Shown piece after piece: positions 19,142 to 28,335 of a DNA stretch of 64,000 bases. Made by a program: the position numbers and the translations under genes. Origin of the DNA: Marinobacterium stanieri (GTDB taxonomy: Bacteria; Pseudomonadota; Gammaproteobacteria; Pseudomonadales; Balneatricaceae); contig NZ_FTMN01000004.1 of NCBI RefSeq assembly GCF_900155945.1, positions 124,001 to 188,000 on the forward strand, given 5' to 3'. The number at the start of each line of letters is the position of its first letter. Positions within the stretch are counted from its first letter, which is position 1. Under the pieces are notes generated by a model, which made no database searches, was not told the DNA's origin, and saw only the letters and a list, made by a program, of their open reading frames with translations.

Positions 19142-20092
19142 ATGCCTTACTCACTTTCGCGTCTGCTGCCACGCCTTTCCTTTCGCCAGTTACAGGTGTT
19201 CAGAAGTGTCTATCAGCACCTGAGCTATAGCCGTGCCGCCGAACAACTGGGCCTGACCCAGCCTGCCGTGAGCTCCCAGATTCGTCAGCTGGAACAGGCG
19301 CTGGGGCAACCGGTATTTGAATATGTCGGCAAGCAGCTCTACATCACCGCTGCCGGTGAACGACTGGAAGGAGTAACACGCACGATCTTCGCCGATCTTG
19401 AACGGTTACAGATGGAACTGGCCGAGATGGAGGGTCAGGTACGCGGAGAGTTGCGTCTGGCAGCGGTCAGCACTGCCCAGTATGTAGTGCCCTATTTGCT
19501 CAAGGGTTTCCTGCAGCAATATCCCCATATTGATGTGCGCCTGGAGATCGTTAACCGCGCCCGCGCAACGCAACGCCTGACCGAAAACCGGGATGATCTG
19601 GTCATCATGGGGATGCCACCCGAGTCCGGCGCCCTGCACAGTATTCCGTTTCTGGATAACCTGCTGGTGCCGGTGGTGCGGACCGATACTCCTCTGCTCA
19701 ACCTGGACTCGGTTGAGCCGCAAACCTTTCTCGATGCCAACCTGCTGATTCGTGAGCCCGGCTCCGGCACACGCAAGGCACTGGAGCAGCTGTGTCACCA
19801 GAAACGTTTGACGCTCAAGCCACACATGGAGCTGGGCTCGAATGCGGCGATTAAACACGGGGTACTGGCGGGACTGGGGGTTGCGGTGCTGCCCAGGCTC
19901 AGCATCCAGGCGGAGCTGAAGCTGGGCCAGCTGGCCTGTCTTGATATTGAGGGCTTTCCGTTGCGCCGATCCTGGTGCACGGTACACCCGGCAGCCAAGC
20001 ACCCGACACCGGTTATGCGGGCCTTTCTGGAGTATGTACAGACCGCCATGTGCGGCCTGGAAGAGCAGGTCTACGGGGAGCCTCTAACCTAG
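19142..20092 (+). CDS. LysR-family regulator of the pyc genes, PycR/CbbR-like
   Basis: 316 residues. An N-terminal winged HTH (SRAAEQLGLTQPAVSSQI) is followed by a LysR effector domain with STAQYVVPYLL, LIREPGSGTRKALEQL and GVLAGLGVAVLPR, hallmarks of the CbbR/CmpR branch. It is divergent from pycAB, the same arrangement as PycR of Pseudomonas aeruginosa. ATG at 19142 is preferred over the farther ATG at 18950, which would overlap pycA and read through the candidate operator. Confidence 0.9.
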   Translation: MPYSLSRLLPRLSFRQLQVFRSVYQHLSYSRAAEQLGLTQPAVSSQIRQLEQALGQPVFEYVGKQLYITAAGERLEGVTRTIFADLERLQMELAEMEGQVRGELRLAAVSTAQYVVPYLLKGFLQQYPHIDVRLEIVNRARATQRLTENRDDLVIMGMPPESGALHSIPFLDNLLVPVVRTDTPLLNLDSVEPQTFLDANLLIREPGSGTRKALEQLCHQKRLTLKPHMELGSNAAIKHGVLAGLGVAVLPRLSIQAELKLGQLACLDIEGFPLRRSWCTVHPAAKHPTPVMRAFLEYVQTAMCGLEEQVYGEPLT

Positions 20093-20129
20093 AGAGAAGC
20101 ACAGGCGTGACCAGCGCCTGCAGCATGGA

Positions 20130-20573
20130 TCAGTCTTCGTCGAAAACGAAGTCGATCAGCTGATCTTCACTGATCTCGTTGTCCATGACTTCATAAACGC
20201 TGAGTACCGAGGCGTTGGCCTCGATCACGGAGCTGCGCTTGCCGGTCAACAGCGGATGCCACTCGGGCAGGTCCTTGCCTTCGTGAATCAAACGGTAGCT
20301 GCAGGTCACCGGCAACCAGTCGAAGTTTTCCACATCCTCAGGCTGCAGGCGGATGCAGGTGGGCACCAGCTCACAGCGATTTTCATACTCGGTACACTGG
20401 CAGTTGTCAGTGTCCAGCAGATGACAGACCACCGTGGTGTAAAACACCTCCTGAGTGTCTTCATCTTCCACCTTGTGCAGGCAGCAAAGCGCGCAGCCAT
20501 CACAGAGTGATTCCCACTCGGTTCGCGTCATTTCGCGCAGCGTTTTACGCCGCCAGAATACTTCCTGAGCCAT
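20130..20573 (-). CDS. ycgN: YcgN family cysteine-cluster protein (UPF0260)
   Basis: 147 residues. Clustered cysteines, CDGCALCC near residue 25 and CQCTEYENRCELVPTC near 58-73, match the YcgN/UPF0260 and CxxCxxCC families, thought to bind a metal or iron-sulfur centre. The C-terminal tail is strongly acidic (ending FDED). It is the last gene of the dnaX-ybaB-recR-rnd-ycgL-ycgN run and starts 2 bases after ycgL. Function unknown. Confidence 0.9.
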   Translation of the reverse strand: MAQEVFWRRKTLREMTRTEWESLCDGCALCCLHKVEDEDTQEVFYTTVVCHLLDTDNCQCTEYENRCELVPTCIRLQPEDVENFDWLPVTCSYRLIHEGKDLPEWHPLLTGKRSSVIEANASVLSVYEVMDNEISEDQLIDFVFDED

Positions 20574-20575
20574 GC

Positions 20576-20866
20576 TTAACGCACTCCGGTTTCAGGACGA
20601 TTCCTGAACAGATCCAGCATGTACTCTTCCTTCTGTGGCGGCATCTGCAGGTAATAGCCCTTTTCTTCCACCTCATCAAGCAGCTTCTGGGTATCCTTGA
20701 CCCGCGCCAGCTTTCGGTCCGCTTTCAGCGGCATATCCATGACATGCTCTGCCTGACCGAACATCTCCAACAGAGCTTCGGGCACCCGCTCCAGCTGCTC
20801 ACGCTTGTCCACGTAGAGATACATTTCGTCTTTGCGGGAACTTCTGAAAACACTGATAATTTTCAT
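20576..20866 (-). CDS. ycgL: YcgL domain protein (UPF0745)
   Basis: 96 residues, the full family length. The pattern YRSSRKDEMYLYV-like start (here FRSSRKDEMYLYVDK) and the central MDMPLKADRKLARV segment identify YcgL. It lies 3 bases after rnd and 2 before ycgN, as in many gammaproteobacteria. No biochemical function is established. Confidence 0.9.
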   Translation of the reverse strand: MKIISVFRSSRKDEMYLYVDKREQLERVPEALLEMFGQAEHVMDMPLKADRKLARVKDTQKLLDEVEEKGYYLQMPPQKEEYMLDLFRNRPETGVR

Positions 20867-20869
20867 CTT

Positions 20870-22051
20870 TCAACTCTTTTCAAACTGTTCAATCTGCTGC
20901 AACAGGTCATCACCGACCAGCGGCTTGCGCCAGCCGGAAAGGCTTGGCGGCAGATGGTAATGCCCCTGGTCATCGCAGGAGCGAATCAGCGCATCCAGAT
21001 CACGCTTGCGTAGCAGAACTTCCGGCAGCACCTGGTGCTTTTCAGCCGCCTTGCGACCCGTAGCCCGCATCTGCTTGAGGCGCTTGTTCCAGACATAGTG
21101 CAAGGGACGGTCGATTTGCGCCGGCGGACGCTGACTGGCTGACTCGGGTGCCGCTTTGACCAGCGCCAGAATCTCTTCGCCATACTCACGTATGACGCGT
21201 CCGCGCTGCACAATCTTGTCCAGCTGATTGATGGTTTGCGGCAGACGCTCTGCCACTTCCAGCAATACCTGATTGCGCAGCAGTCGATTACGCGACAGAT
21301 CCCGCTTGCGACAGGTTCGCTCACGCCAGGCCGAAAGATCACGCAAGGCAGCGCGGCGGACATCATCAAAATGCCAGGCCTGACTGAAGCGCTGGAAATA
21401 GGTTTCCGGATCGGCTTCATCCAGTTCGGCTACATTCTGGCCCACTTCGGCACAGGCCTCTTCCGCCCAGGACAAACGGCCCTTCTGCTCAAGCTCATGA
21501 CGCTGCATCAGCGCCAATGTCGGCAGATACGCCACATCCAGGGCAGCATAGCGCTCCTGCTCGGGCGTGAGCGGGCGTTGCAGCCAGTCGGAAGTGGTCT
21601 CTTCCTTGTCCAGCTCAACGTCAAGAGCATGGGCAACCAGGCGACGCAGCCCCATGCTGAAGCCCCAGCCGGCAAACGCGGCACCAACCTGGGTGTCATA
21701 CAGCGGACTGGGCAATACACCATAGCTGTGGCGGAAGAGTTCCATATCTTCACTGCCGGCGTGAACAACCTTGAGCACATCCGGATGGGAGAGCACCTGC
21801 GCCAGAGGCGCAAAATCATCCACTTCCAGCGGGTCCACCAGGTAGCAGGCTTCGTCGTCGGCGACCTGGATCAAACCGGGAATCGGATAGAAGGTTTCGG
21901 TGCGCATGAACTCCGTGTCCAATGCCAGTACCGGCTGTGTCAGCCAACGCTCGGCACAGGCCTTGAGCTGGGCATTGTCTCGGATATGCACTGGGCCGGA
22001 TGCCGCCTGCTCCAGGCGTTTCCAGTCGTAGCGTTGCAACAGATCAGTCAT
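20870..22051 (-). CDS. rnd: Ribonuclease D
   Basis: 393 residues. A DEDD-type 3'-5' exonuclease domain has Asp45 and Glu47 in LALDTEFMR, an Asp in [10 protein letters not shown], and Tyr/Asp in [10 protein letters not shown]. Two HRDC-like helical domains follow. It trims the 3' ends of tRNA precursors and other small RNAs. The ATG at 22051 overlaps the recR stop by 8 bases; a longer frame upstream lies inside recR and is not used. Confidence 0.93.
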   Translation of the reverse strand: MTDLLQRYDWKRLEQAASGPVHIRDNAQLKACAERWLTQPVLALDTEFMRTETFYPIPGLIQVADDEACYLVDPLEVDDFAPLAQVLSHPDVLKVVHAGSEDMELFRHSYGVLPSPLYDTQVGAAFAGWGFSMGLRRLVAHALDVELDKEETTSDWLQRPLTPEQERYAALDVAYLPTLALMQRHELEQKGRLSWAEEACAEVGQNVAELDEADPETYFQRFSQAWHFDDVRRAALRDLSAWRERTCRKRDLSRNRLLRNQVLLEVAERLPQTINQLDKIVQRGRVIREYGEEILALVKAAPESASQRPPAQIDRPLHYVWNKRLKQMRATGRKAAEKHQVLPEVLLRKRDLDALIRSCDDQGHYHLPPSLSGWRKPLVGDDLLQQIEQFEKS

Positions 22052-22658
22052 CGCGCCCCCGACGCAAGGATCGACGACCGGCAAAGGCATGCGCCAGGGT
22101 ACCACCGTCGACAAATTCGAGTTCTCCCCCCACCGGTACGCCATGGGCGATACGGGTGATGTTGACCGCACTTTCGTCCAGCTGCTCGGCAATGTAATGC
22201 GCCGTGGCTTCACCTTCCACCGTTGGGTTGGTGGCCAGGATCAGTTCGGTCACATCACCGGCTTCGACCAGTGCAAACAACCGGTCCAGCCCCAGTTCAT
22301 CAGGGCCAACACCGTCGATTGGCGACAGGTGGCCCTTGAGCACGAAGTAGAGTCCGTTAAAGCCACCGGTCTGCTCCACTGCCATCAGGTCAACGGGCGA
22401 TTCCAGCACACAGACCACGTGACGGTCCCGACTACTGTCTTCACAAATCCCGCAGACGGGCTGCTCGGACAGGTTACGACAGCGCTCACACTCACCAATA
22501 TGCTCGACAGCCGCCTCCAGCGCACTGGCCAGATTGACAGCCCCCTGACGGTCACGCTCAAGCAGGTGCAAGGCCATGCGCTGGGCCGACTTCGGCCCCA
22601 CGCCCGGCAGTACACGGAGGCTGGTAATCAGTTCCTGCAGTAGAGGACTCAAGCTCAT
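22044..22658 (-). CDS. recR: Recombination mediator RecR
   Basis: 204 residues, close to the usual length. A helix-hairpin-helix ([17 protein letters not shown], residues 16-32), a C4 zinc finger (CERCRNL and CGIC), and a Toprim domain ([15 protein letters not shown]) are present. It acts with RecF and RecO to load RecA on gapped DNA. Located directly after ybaB, the common gammaproteobacterial order. Confidence 0.96.
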   Translation of the reverse strand: MSLSPLLQELITSLRVLPGVGPKSAQRMALHLLERDRQGAVNLASALEAAVEHIGECERCRNLSEQPVCGICEDSSRDRHVVCVLESPVDLMAVEQTGGFNGLYFVLKGHLSPIDGVGPDELGLDRLFALVEAGDVTELILATNPTVEGEATAHYIAEQLDESAVNITRIAHGVPVGGELEFVDGGTLAHAFAGRRSLRRGRDD

Positions 22659-22660
22659 GA

Positions 22661-22987
22661 TTAGAACGGCATCTTGAAGCCCGGCGGCATACCCATGCCA
22701 CTGGTGATTTTGGACATTTTTTCCTGAGTATTCTGTTCAACCTTGCGCACGGCATCGTTAACCGCAGCCGCAATCAGGTCTTCCAGGATCTCTTTCTCTT
22801 CTTCCATCAGGCTGGCATCAATTTCCACAGCCTTGACGTCATGACGGCCATTCATGGTGATTTTCACCAGACCGGCACCGGATTCACCCTCGACTTCAGC
22901 GCGCTGAACTTCTTCCTGCGCCTTCTGCATGTCTTCCTGCATTTTCTGGGCCTGCTTCATCAGGTTCCCCATGCCACCTTTCATCAT
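22661..22987 (-). CDS. ybaB: YbaB/EbfC nucleoid-associated protein
   Basis: 108 residues. [24 protein letters not shown] is a helical N-terminus typical of YbaB, followed by the beta core [19 protein letters not shown]. The dimer binds DNA. ATG at 22987 stands 9 bases after GGAG; an upstream TTG is not needed. It lies 2 bases before recR and 24 bases after dnaX. Confidence 0.94.
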   Translation of the reverse strand: MMKGGMGNLMKQAQKMQEDMQKAQEEVQRAEVEGESGAGLVKITMNGRHDVKAVEIDASLMEEEKEILEDLIAAAVNDAVRKVEQNTQEKMSKITSGMGMPPGFKMPF

Positions 22988-23011
22988 GGTGATAATCTCC
23001 AACTAGATAGA

Positions 23012-24937
23012 TTAATCAATCGGTCGAACCGACTCATATTCAATACGCGCGCCAAACTGCTGCGCCAATTCTTTAACCTTGTCATCGTTCTCAATGGAGC
23101 GAACCGCCTCGGCCTGGCGCGCAATACGTCGACGCTGCGCCAGCTGTGCCGGAGTTTCTTTGCTCTGCTCACCCTGCTGAAACTCAATACTGGGCTGCTC
23201 TCCCAGACATTGGACAATGGCAGCGCTGATCCGCTCCCGACGCTCGCTACTGAGCATCGCTTCCTGTTCCCGAGTGTAATGAAAGCAGAGGCGCTCGGGT
23301 GTATCCACTTCCAGCGACAGGTTACGGGCGATACTCTCGACCATGCCGCTTAAACCAAGTTTCGGCAAAATGGCTGCCCAGCGATCACCGGTCAGATCTT
23401 CATCCGATTCGGGCAGAGAAACCGGCCGGGACAACGTCGCCGGTGCGGGAGCTGATGGCTTGGCAGCAGCATCCGCGGTAACAGGTGCCGAAACCGACTC
23501 GGGTGCACCAGTCGCTGTCCGGGTGTTGCCCGCCACCGGCTGCACATTGGAAACGCCAGCCGGGTCAGGCTTTTTTGCCGTGCCCTCATCCAGGTCCGGC
23601 GGCAGATCCTCCCAGGGCGGTGGCTCATCCATCGGTGGCGGCGAAGGCTGCGAGGGAGCGGGTGCCGGCTGTACGGGTGCCGCCGGCTGAGGAGGTGCCG
23701 TACGCGGCTCAGGTGCTGGCGGCGGTGCCACAGGTGACGGTGTCGTCGGTGCGGCAGGCTGTGGCTGTGCTGCAGGGGCAGCAGGAGGTGCCGCAGGAGA
23801 CGGGCTTGCCGTCGTCTCTGCAGCCGCTGGCTCATTGGCCAATGGCGCTGAGTCTGCCGGGCGGAATGCCAGCATGCGCAGTAGCGCCATTTCCAGGCCT
23901 TCACGCGGCTCGGGCACCATGGGCAGGTCTTTGCGCCCCATCAGGGCAACCTGATAATACAGCTGGACTTCTTCCGGCCGCATCTGTTGCGCCAGCGCCA
24001 TCACCTGATCGCGATCACCCAGGCTGTTATCGACCGCTGCCGGGTGCACCTGCGCCAAGGCCACACGGTGCAACAGGCTGAGAATGTCACCGAGCACGCT
24101 GTGATAATCCGGTGCAAATTCGGACAGAGACTGAACCGCTGCCAATACCTGCGCCGGGTCACGAGCAGCCAACTGCTGCATGATCGTGTAGACCAGGTGC
24201 TGATCAATGGTACCCAGCATGGAGCGCACTTCCGCTTCGCGCACGGCACCGGCACCAAATGCAATGGCCTGGTCAGTGAGGCTGAGCGCATCGCGCATGG
24301 AGCCGTCAGCAGCGCGAGCCAGCAACCAGAGTGCCGCGTCTTCGGCCTCAACCTGCTCCTCACCCAGCACAAAGCTCAGGTGGCGCTGGATGCGCTCGGC
24401 GGTCATGTTCTTCAGGTTGAACTGCAGACAGCGCGACAGCACGGTCATGGGCAGTTTTTGCGGGTCTGTGGTAGCCAGCAGGAATTTAACGTGGGGAGGC
24501 GGCTCTTCCAGCGTCTTCAACAGGGCGTTGAAAGAGCTGGTCGACAGCATGTGCACCTCGTCTATGAGGTATACCTTGAAACGACCGTGGGTGGGCGCGT
24601 ACTGCACGTTTTCCAGCAGCTCGCGGGTGTCTTCCACCTTGGTTCTGGACGCCGCGTCCACCTCGATCAGGTCAACAAAACGACCTTCCGCGATTTCCAC
24701 ACAGGCGCTGCACTGGCCACAGGGTTCGGAGGAGACGCCCTGCTCACAGTTGAGTGATTTGGCAAACAGACGTGCGATAGAGGTCTTGCCCACCCCGCGC
24801 GTACCGGTGAAGAGATAGGCATGATGCAAGCGGTCATCGTCCAGTGCATTCACCAGCGCCTTGAGCACGTGCTCCTGCCCGACCATTTCAGAGAAGCGTT
24901 TTGGCCGCCATTTGCGGGCCAGAACCTGATAGCTCAT
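23012..24937 (-). CDS. dnaX: DNA polymerase III subunits tau and gamma
   Basis: 641 residues as tau. An AAA+ clamp-loader ATPase has Walker A GTRGVGKT (residues 45-52), a zinc module of four cysteines (CEQGVSSEPCGQC region), and Walker B LIDEVHML. Domain III is followed by a long Pro/Ala-rich linker (about 370-470) and the C-terminal tau domain that contacts DnaB and the polymerase. A -1 frameshift site at codons 455-456 should yield a 457-residue gamma form. Start at 24937 begins the typical MSYQVLARKWRP; the 85 extra upstream codons are not part of the gene. Confidence 0.96.
   Translation of the reverse strand: MSYQVLARKWRPKRFSEMVGQEHVLKALVNALDDDRLHHAYLFTGTRGVGKTSIARLFAKSLNCEQGVSSEPCGQCSACVEIAEGRFVDLIEVDAASRTKVEDTRELLENVQYAPTHGRFKVYLIDEVHMLSTSSFNALLKTLEEPPPHVKFLLATTDPQKLPMTVLSRCLQFNLKNMTAERIQRHLSFVLGEEQVEAEDAALWLLARAADGSMRDALSLTDQAIAFGAGAVREAEVRSMLGTIDQHLVYTIMQQLAARDPAQVLAAVQSLSEFAPDYHSVLGDILSLLHRVALAQVHPAAVDNSLGDRDQVMALAQQMRPEEVQLYYQVALMGRKDLPMVPEPREGLEMALLRMLAFRPADSAPLANEPAAAETTASPSPAAPPAAPAAQPQPAAPTTPSPVAPPPAPEPRTAPPQPAAPVQPAPAPSQPSPPPMDEPPPWEDLPPDLDEGTAKKPDPAGVSNVQPVAGNTRTATGAPESVSAPVTADAAAKPSAPAPATLSRPVSLPESDEDLTGDRWAAILPKLGLSGMVESIARNLSLEVDTPERLCFHYTREQEAMLSSERRERISAAIVQCLGEQPSIEFQQGEQSKETPAQLAQRRRIARQAEAVRSIENDDKVKELAQQFGARIEYESVRPID
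23536..23587 (-). promoter_or_regulatory. Programmed -1 frameshift signal in dnaX
   Basis: The slippery heptamer A AAA AAG occupies 23570-23576 in the dnaX frame. A slip of -1 gives Ala then TGA, ending a short gamma form. An internal Shine-Dalgarno-like GAGGG (23583-23587) lies 6 bases upstream. A 7-bp stem CCGGCTG/CAGCCGG (23536-23563) begins 6 bases downstream. All three parts match the E. coli dnaX arrangement. The call rests on sequence; slippage is not measured. Confidence 0.85.
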
Positions 24938-24966
24938 GCTGCCTCGTTCAACTGTACCGATAGGTT

Positions 24967-24997
24967 TTGCCGAAATTATTTGCCGACATTTTGCCGA
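24967..24997 (+). repeat. Three direct TTGCCGA repeats upstream of dnaX
   Basis: TTGCCGA occurs at 24967-24973, 24980-24986 and 24991-24997, each preceded by T-runs. They lie 30-60 bases before the dnaX start and 140-170 before the Lrp-type gene, in the shared divergent region. They may be a regulator site. A related cluster lies upstream of ftsA. Confidence 0.5.
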
Positions 24998-25133
24998 TAA
25001 ATCCGGTCGCAGATAGTAACATGCTTTGCCCGACGGTGCCCCTGTGTCCGTTGGCCAAAGGCAATCCAACTTTGCTTTATCGGGCAAAAGGATTAAAACT
25101 TGTTGCAGGTACAGTAGAAAGGCAGGCTTTTCC

Positions 25134-25625
25134 GTGGCCAAATCACCCAGACAACGTAAGCTCGATCGTATTGATCGCAATATTCTGACCATCCTGCAGC
25201 AGGAAGGGCGTATTTCCTACACCGACCTGGCCGAGCGTGTCGGGTTGTCCACAACGCCCTGCATGGAAAGGGTCAAGCGCCTGGAGCGTGATGGCGTCAT
25301 TACCGGCTATCGCGCTACCGTGGATCCTGAAATGCTCGATTACCATATGCTGGTATTCGTCGAGATTGCACTGTCCTATCAGTCGCCCGATGCGTTCGAG
25401 CGCTTCAACCGTGCGGTCAGTACCCTCCCCTATATCCTTGAGTGCCACCTTGTCTCCGGCGATGCCGATTATCTGCTCAAGGCGCGCCTCCACGATATGT
25501 CCCAGTACCGTGAACTGCTGGGCGACATGCTGCTGACGCTTCCTGGCGTCAAAAACTCCAAGTCCTATATTGTGATGGAAGAGGTTAAAGAGCGGCACAT
25601 GCTGCCGGTCGAAATGGACTACTGA
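25134..25625 (+). CDS. Lrp/AsnC-family transcriptional regulator
   Basis: 163 residues. An N-terminal HTH (LDRIDRNILTILQQEGRISYTDLAERVGLS) precedes the RAM ligand-binding domain (VFVEIALSYQSPDAFERFNRAV, VSGDADYLLKA). Length and layout match global Lrp. GTG at 25134 is the likely start because AGGCAGG lies just upstream; a longer frame from 25026 has no support. The amino-acid symporter gene downstream and dadA farther on are plausible targets. It is divergent from dnaX. Confidence 0.88.
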   Translation: MAKSPRQRKLDRIDRNILTILQQEGRISYTDLAERVGLSTTPCMERVKRLERDGVITGYRATVDPEMLDYHMLVFVEIALSYQSPDAFERFNRAVSTLPYILECHLVSGDADYLLKARLHDMSQYRELLGDMLLTLPGVKNSKSYIVMEEVKERHMLPVEMDY

Positions 25626-25753
25626 TCCGCTCCATCAGGCCCCTACTCCCTGTCCTGTTGCTTATTCCCTGTGCTCAAGATCAGCTCAGCGTGATTTTGG
25701 CTTGCGCCGGGTCGCAATCAGTGATTCCCTTTGCAGGCCTTTTAGAGGGATGC

Positions 25754-25790
25754 CGACGGGACAGGACTCCATAAGAGCCTTGCCCCGTCG
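25754..25790 (+). promoter_or_regulatory. Structured leader upstream of the AGCS symporter gene
   Basis: CGACGGG pairs with CCCGTCG and an inner AGG with CCT, enclosing about 17 unpaired bases. A second small hairpin GGGG-AGAT-CCCC follows at 25813-25824, before the gene start. The 225-bp gap holds no gene. I could not match it to a glycine riboswitch or another known leader. Confidence 0.4.
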
Positions 25791-25850
25791 TAATAAGAAG
25801 AACGTTCCATGAGGGGAGATCCCCCTGGTCACTGACGGAGACATACTAAA

Positions 25851-27200
25851 ATGGAAGCCTTAGAGTCCATTATTTCCGCGATTAACGGGGTCGTGTGGGG
25901 CCCTTTGATGCTGGTGCTGATTCTCGGCGTTGGCCTGTTCCTTTCCATCGGGCTGAAACTCCTGCCCATCCTCAAGCTCGGCACGGGCTTCAAACTGATG
26001 TGGGGCGGGCGCACCACGGAAACGGGTGACGAGAAAGAAGGTGAAATTCCGCCTTTCCAGGCTCTGATGACCGCCATGTCCGCAACGGTAGGTACCGGTA
26101 ATATTGCCGGCGTTGCTACCGCCATTTTCCTGGGCGGTCCTGGCGCACTGTTCTGGATGTGGATTACGGCCCTGATCGGCATGGCCACCAAATACTCGGA
26201 AGCGGTGCTGGCGGTGCGTTACCGTGAGACTGACGAAAACGGTCAGCACGTCGGCGGTCCCATGTACTACATCAAGAATGGCCTGGGCAAGAAATGGACC
26301 TGGCTGGGCGTACTCTTTGCCATCTTCGGTGCCTGCGCCGGCTTTGGTATCGGCAACACCGTCCAGTCCAACTCCGTAGCAGACGTGCTGCACGCCAACT
26401 TCAGCGTCCCCACCTGGGTCAGCGGTGTCGTTATGGCAGTTCTGGTCGGTGCGGTACTGATTGGCGGTATCAAACGTATCGGTCACGTGGCTGGCGCGCT
26501 GGTACCGCTGATGGCGATTTCCTACCTGATTGCAGGCCTGGTGGTGTTGGCGATCAACTCTCACCTGCTGCCGCAGGCGCTTGACCTGATCATCACCCAC
26601 GCATTTTCACCCATCGCTGCTCAGGGCGGTTTCGCCGGTGCTGCTGTTTGGGCGGCCCTGCGCTTTGGTGTGGCACGTGGCGTGTTCTCCAACGAAGCGG
26701 GTCTGGGTTCAGCCCCGATCGCACACGCAGCTGCGCAGACACACAGCCCGGTTCGCCAGGGTCTGGTCGCCATGCTGGGTACCTTCCTGGATACGCTGGT
26801 GATCTGCACCATTACCGGCCTGGTCATTGTCAGCTCCGGTGCCTGGACCGGCGGTGAGTCCGGCGCAGCCCTGACCAGTCAGGCTTTTGCCACTGCACTG
26901 CCGTCGTTCGGTAACTACCTGGTCGCAATCTCTCTGGCTGTATTCGCCTTCACCACCATCATTGGCTGATCCTTCTATGGCGAGCGCTGCATCGAGTTCC
27001 TGTTCGGCCTCAAGGCAGTAACGCCTTACCGTATCGCCTGGATCATTGCGATTCCGCTGGGCGCCACGCTGAGCCTGGACTTCGTATGGCTGGTGGCTGA
27101 TACCCTCAATGCCATGATGGCGATACCCAACCTGATCGCACTGGCCCTGTTGAGCCCGGTGGTGTTCAAGCTGACACGCGAGTACTTCGAGAAACACTGA
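25851..27200 (+). pseudogene. Sodium:alanine/glycine symporter (AGCS) with internal TGA
   Basis: Read through, the product is 449 residues, the family length, with about ten membrane segments and the AGCS signatures TVGTGNIAGVATAIFLGGPGA and NEAGLGSAPIAHAAA. The frame is broken by TGA at 26967-26969, residue 373, exactly where relatives have Trp in a GWSYYGE-type motif; the frame continues intact as SFYGERC through to the true end. One base change (TGG to TGA) explains it. The upstream fragment lacks the last membrane segments and is probably inactive. Sequencing error is possible. Nothing suggests selenocysteine recoding. Confidence 0.85.
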
Positions 27201-27227
27201 TAGAGCCTGCGCTCCTCAGTACCAAAA

Positions 27228-27261
27228 AGCCCCGGCAGATCACTCTGCCGGGGCTTTTTTA
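27228..27261. terminator. Bidirectional terminator between the AGCS and M48 genes
   Basis: A perfect 12-bp stem AGCCCCGGCAGA/TCTGCCGGGGCT with a TCAC loop, six T on the plus side, and five A before it that give a T-run on the minus side. It serves the convergent symporter and protease genes. Confidence 0.95.
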
Positions 27262-27279
27262 TGGTACCTGTCCCCTGGC

Positions 27280-28080
27280 TTAAGCAGCCTGAGCAGCCAC
27301 CGGCTGCACGGTACGACTATCGTAGAAAGCCTCAATCGCCAGAATGCGCTTGGTCATACGCGGATGGGAAGACAGAATCTCCTGCAGAAAACCGAAACCG
27401 GACGGAATCTTCTGTTCCTGTCGTTTGAACGCTTCCACACTGGTATGCGGTGTCAGCACCTGGCTGCCTGACGCCAGCGTGATCATGGCGGTGACTGCCG
27501 CTTCACGATTAGCCGGAATGCAAGCAGCCGCAACCCGGTCGGCCGTCAGCTCACAGGCACGGCTATAGGCGGACCCCAGGAAAGGAACGAACATGGCCGG
27601 CTTCATCAGCAGATCAATCCAGAAGTTCACATGCCCGGCGGCGTGATGTGCCAATTCGTGGGCAACAATCATGCGGACACGGTCATGGTTTTTTTCTTCC
27701 CACAGCAGGTCTACCAGACTGGAAAACAACAGCACATAGCTGGTAGACAGGAACTTGATTGCGAGGGCGTTGGTCATACCACCCGAGTTCACAACGAAGG
27801 TTTCAGGCACGCGGCTCATGCCTAGCTGCTGGCCAACAGCCTTAACCATGGCGTTCAGACCTGCATACTGTTGCTCATCAACCAGTACAGAGTTACCAAA
27901 TAGGGCCGCTCTGAAAAAACGCCCCGCAAGCCACAACGCCAGCGCCAATGGCAACAACACAACCAGAATCGAGAACATGGTGCCCAACAGCAAACTGGCC
28001 CAAATCAGGCCGCCTATCACCATGCAGATCAAACGATAGAGCTTTTCTTTCGGATGACGCAGTTCATTTACGGAAATCAT
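27280..28080 (-). CDS. M48-family membrane metalloprotease
   Basis: 266 residues. Two membrane helices near the N-terminus (about 18-60) precede a soluble protease domain with zinc motif HELAHH (in RMIVAHELAHHAAGH) and a downstream Glu in ACELTADRVAA. This is the HtpX/M48 layout, but it is shorter than HtpX and not clearly that protein. The expected role is quality control at the inner membrane. AAGGA precedes the ATG at 28080. No gene lies in the 255-bp divergent gap to ycjX. Confidence 0.85.
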   Translation of the reverse strand: MISVNELRHPKEKLYRLICMVIGGLIWASLLLGTMFSILVVLLPLALALWLAGRFFRAALFGNSVLVDEQQYAGLNAMVKAVGQQLGMSRVPETFVVNSGGMTNALAIKFLSTSYVLLFSSLVDLLWEEKNHDRVRMIVAHELAHHAAGHVNFWIDLLMKPAMFVPFLGSAYSRACELTADRVAAACIPANREAAVTAMITLASGSQVLTPHTSVEAFKRQEQKIPSGFGFLQEILSSHPRMTKRILAIEAFYDSRTVQPVAAQAA

Positions 28081-28335
28081 CACTATTCCTTTATCAGATG
28101 GGTAAACGAAGCAGCAGAGGAGACAGGACCCCACAGCGACAGGCACGCAGGGGTTTACAGGCAATAGATGCCCGCCGGTATGGAAGTCCTTTTCCATTGC
28201 AGGCGCGACTATATACAGCTTTGGCAATAAGTGGAATATGACCTTCACACTATCGATTAAAATCCCGACGGCCTGATTTCAGCTCCATTTCAGCAAAATC
28301 CTGTCACACTGTAGGGAAGCCTCAAGGAGTAATGG

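Noticed and set aside
21236-22159. 307-codon frame antisense to rnd
   Set aside because: Overlaps two clear genes on the other strand; low-complexity composition.
25626-25850. Glycine riboswitch before the AGCS symporter
   Set aside because: The conserved glycine aptamer blocks are not present; only generic hairpins are seen.
26967-26969. TGA read as selenocysteine
   Set aside because: Homologs have Trp here, not Cys, and no downstream selenocysteine hairpin is apparent.
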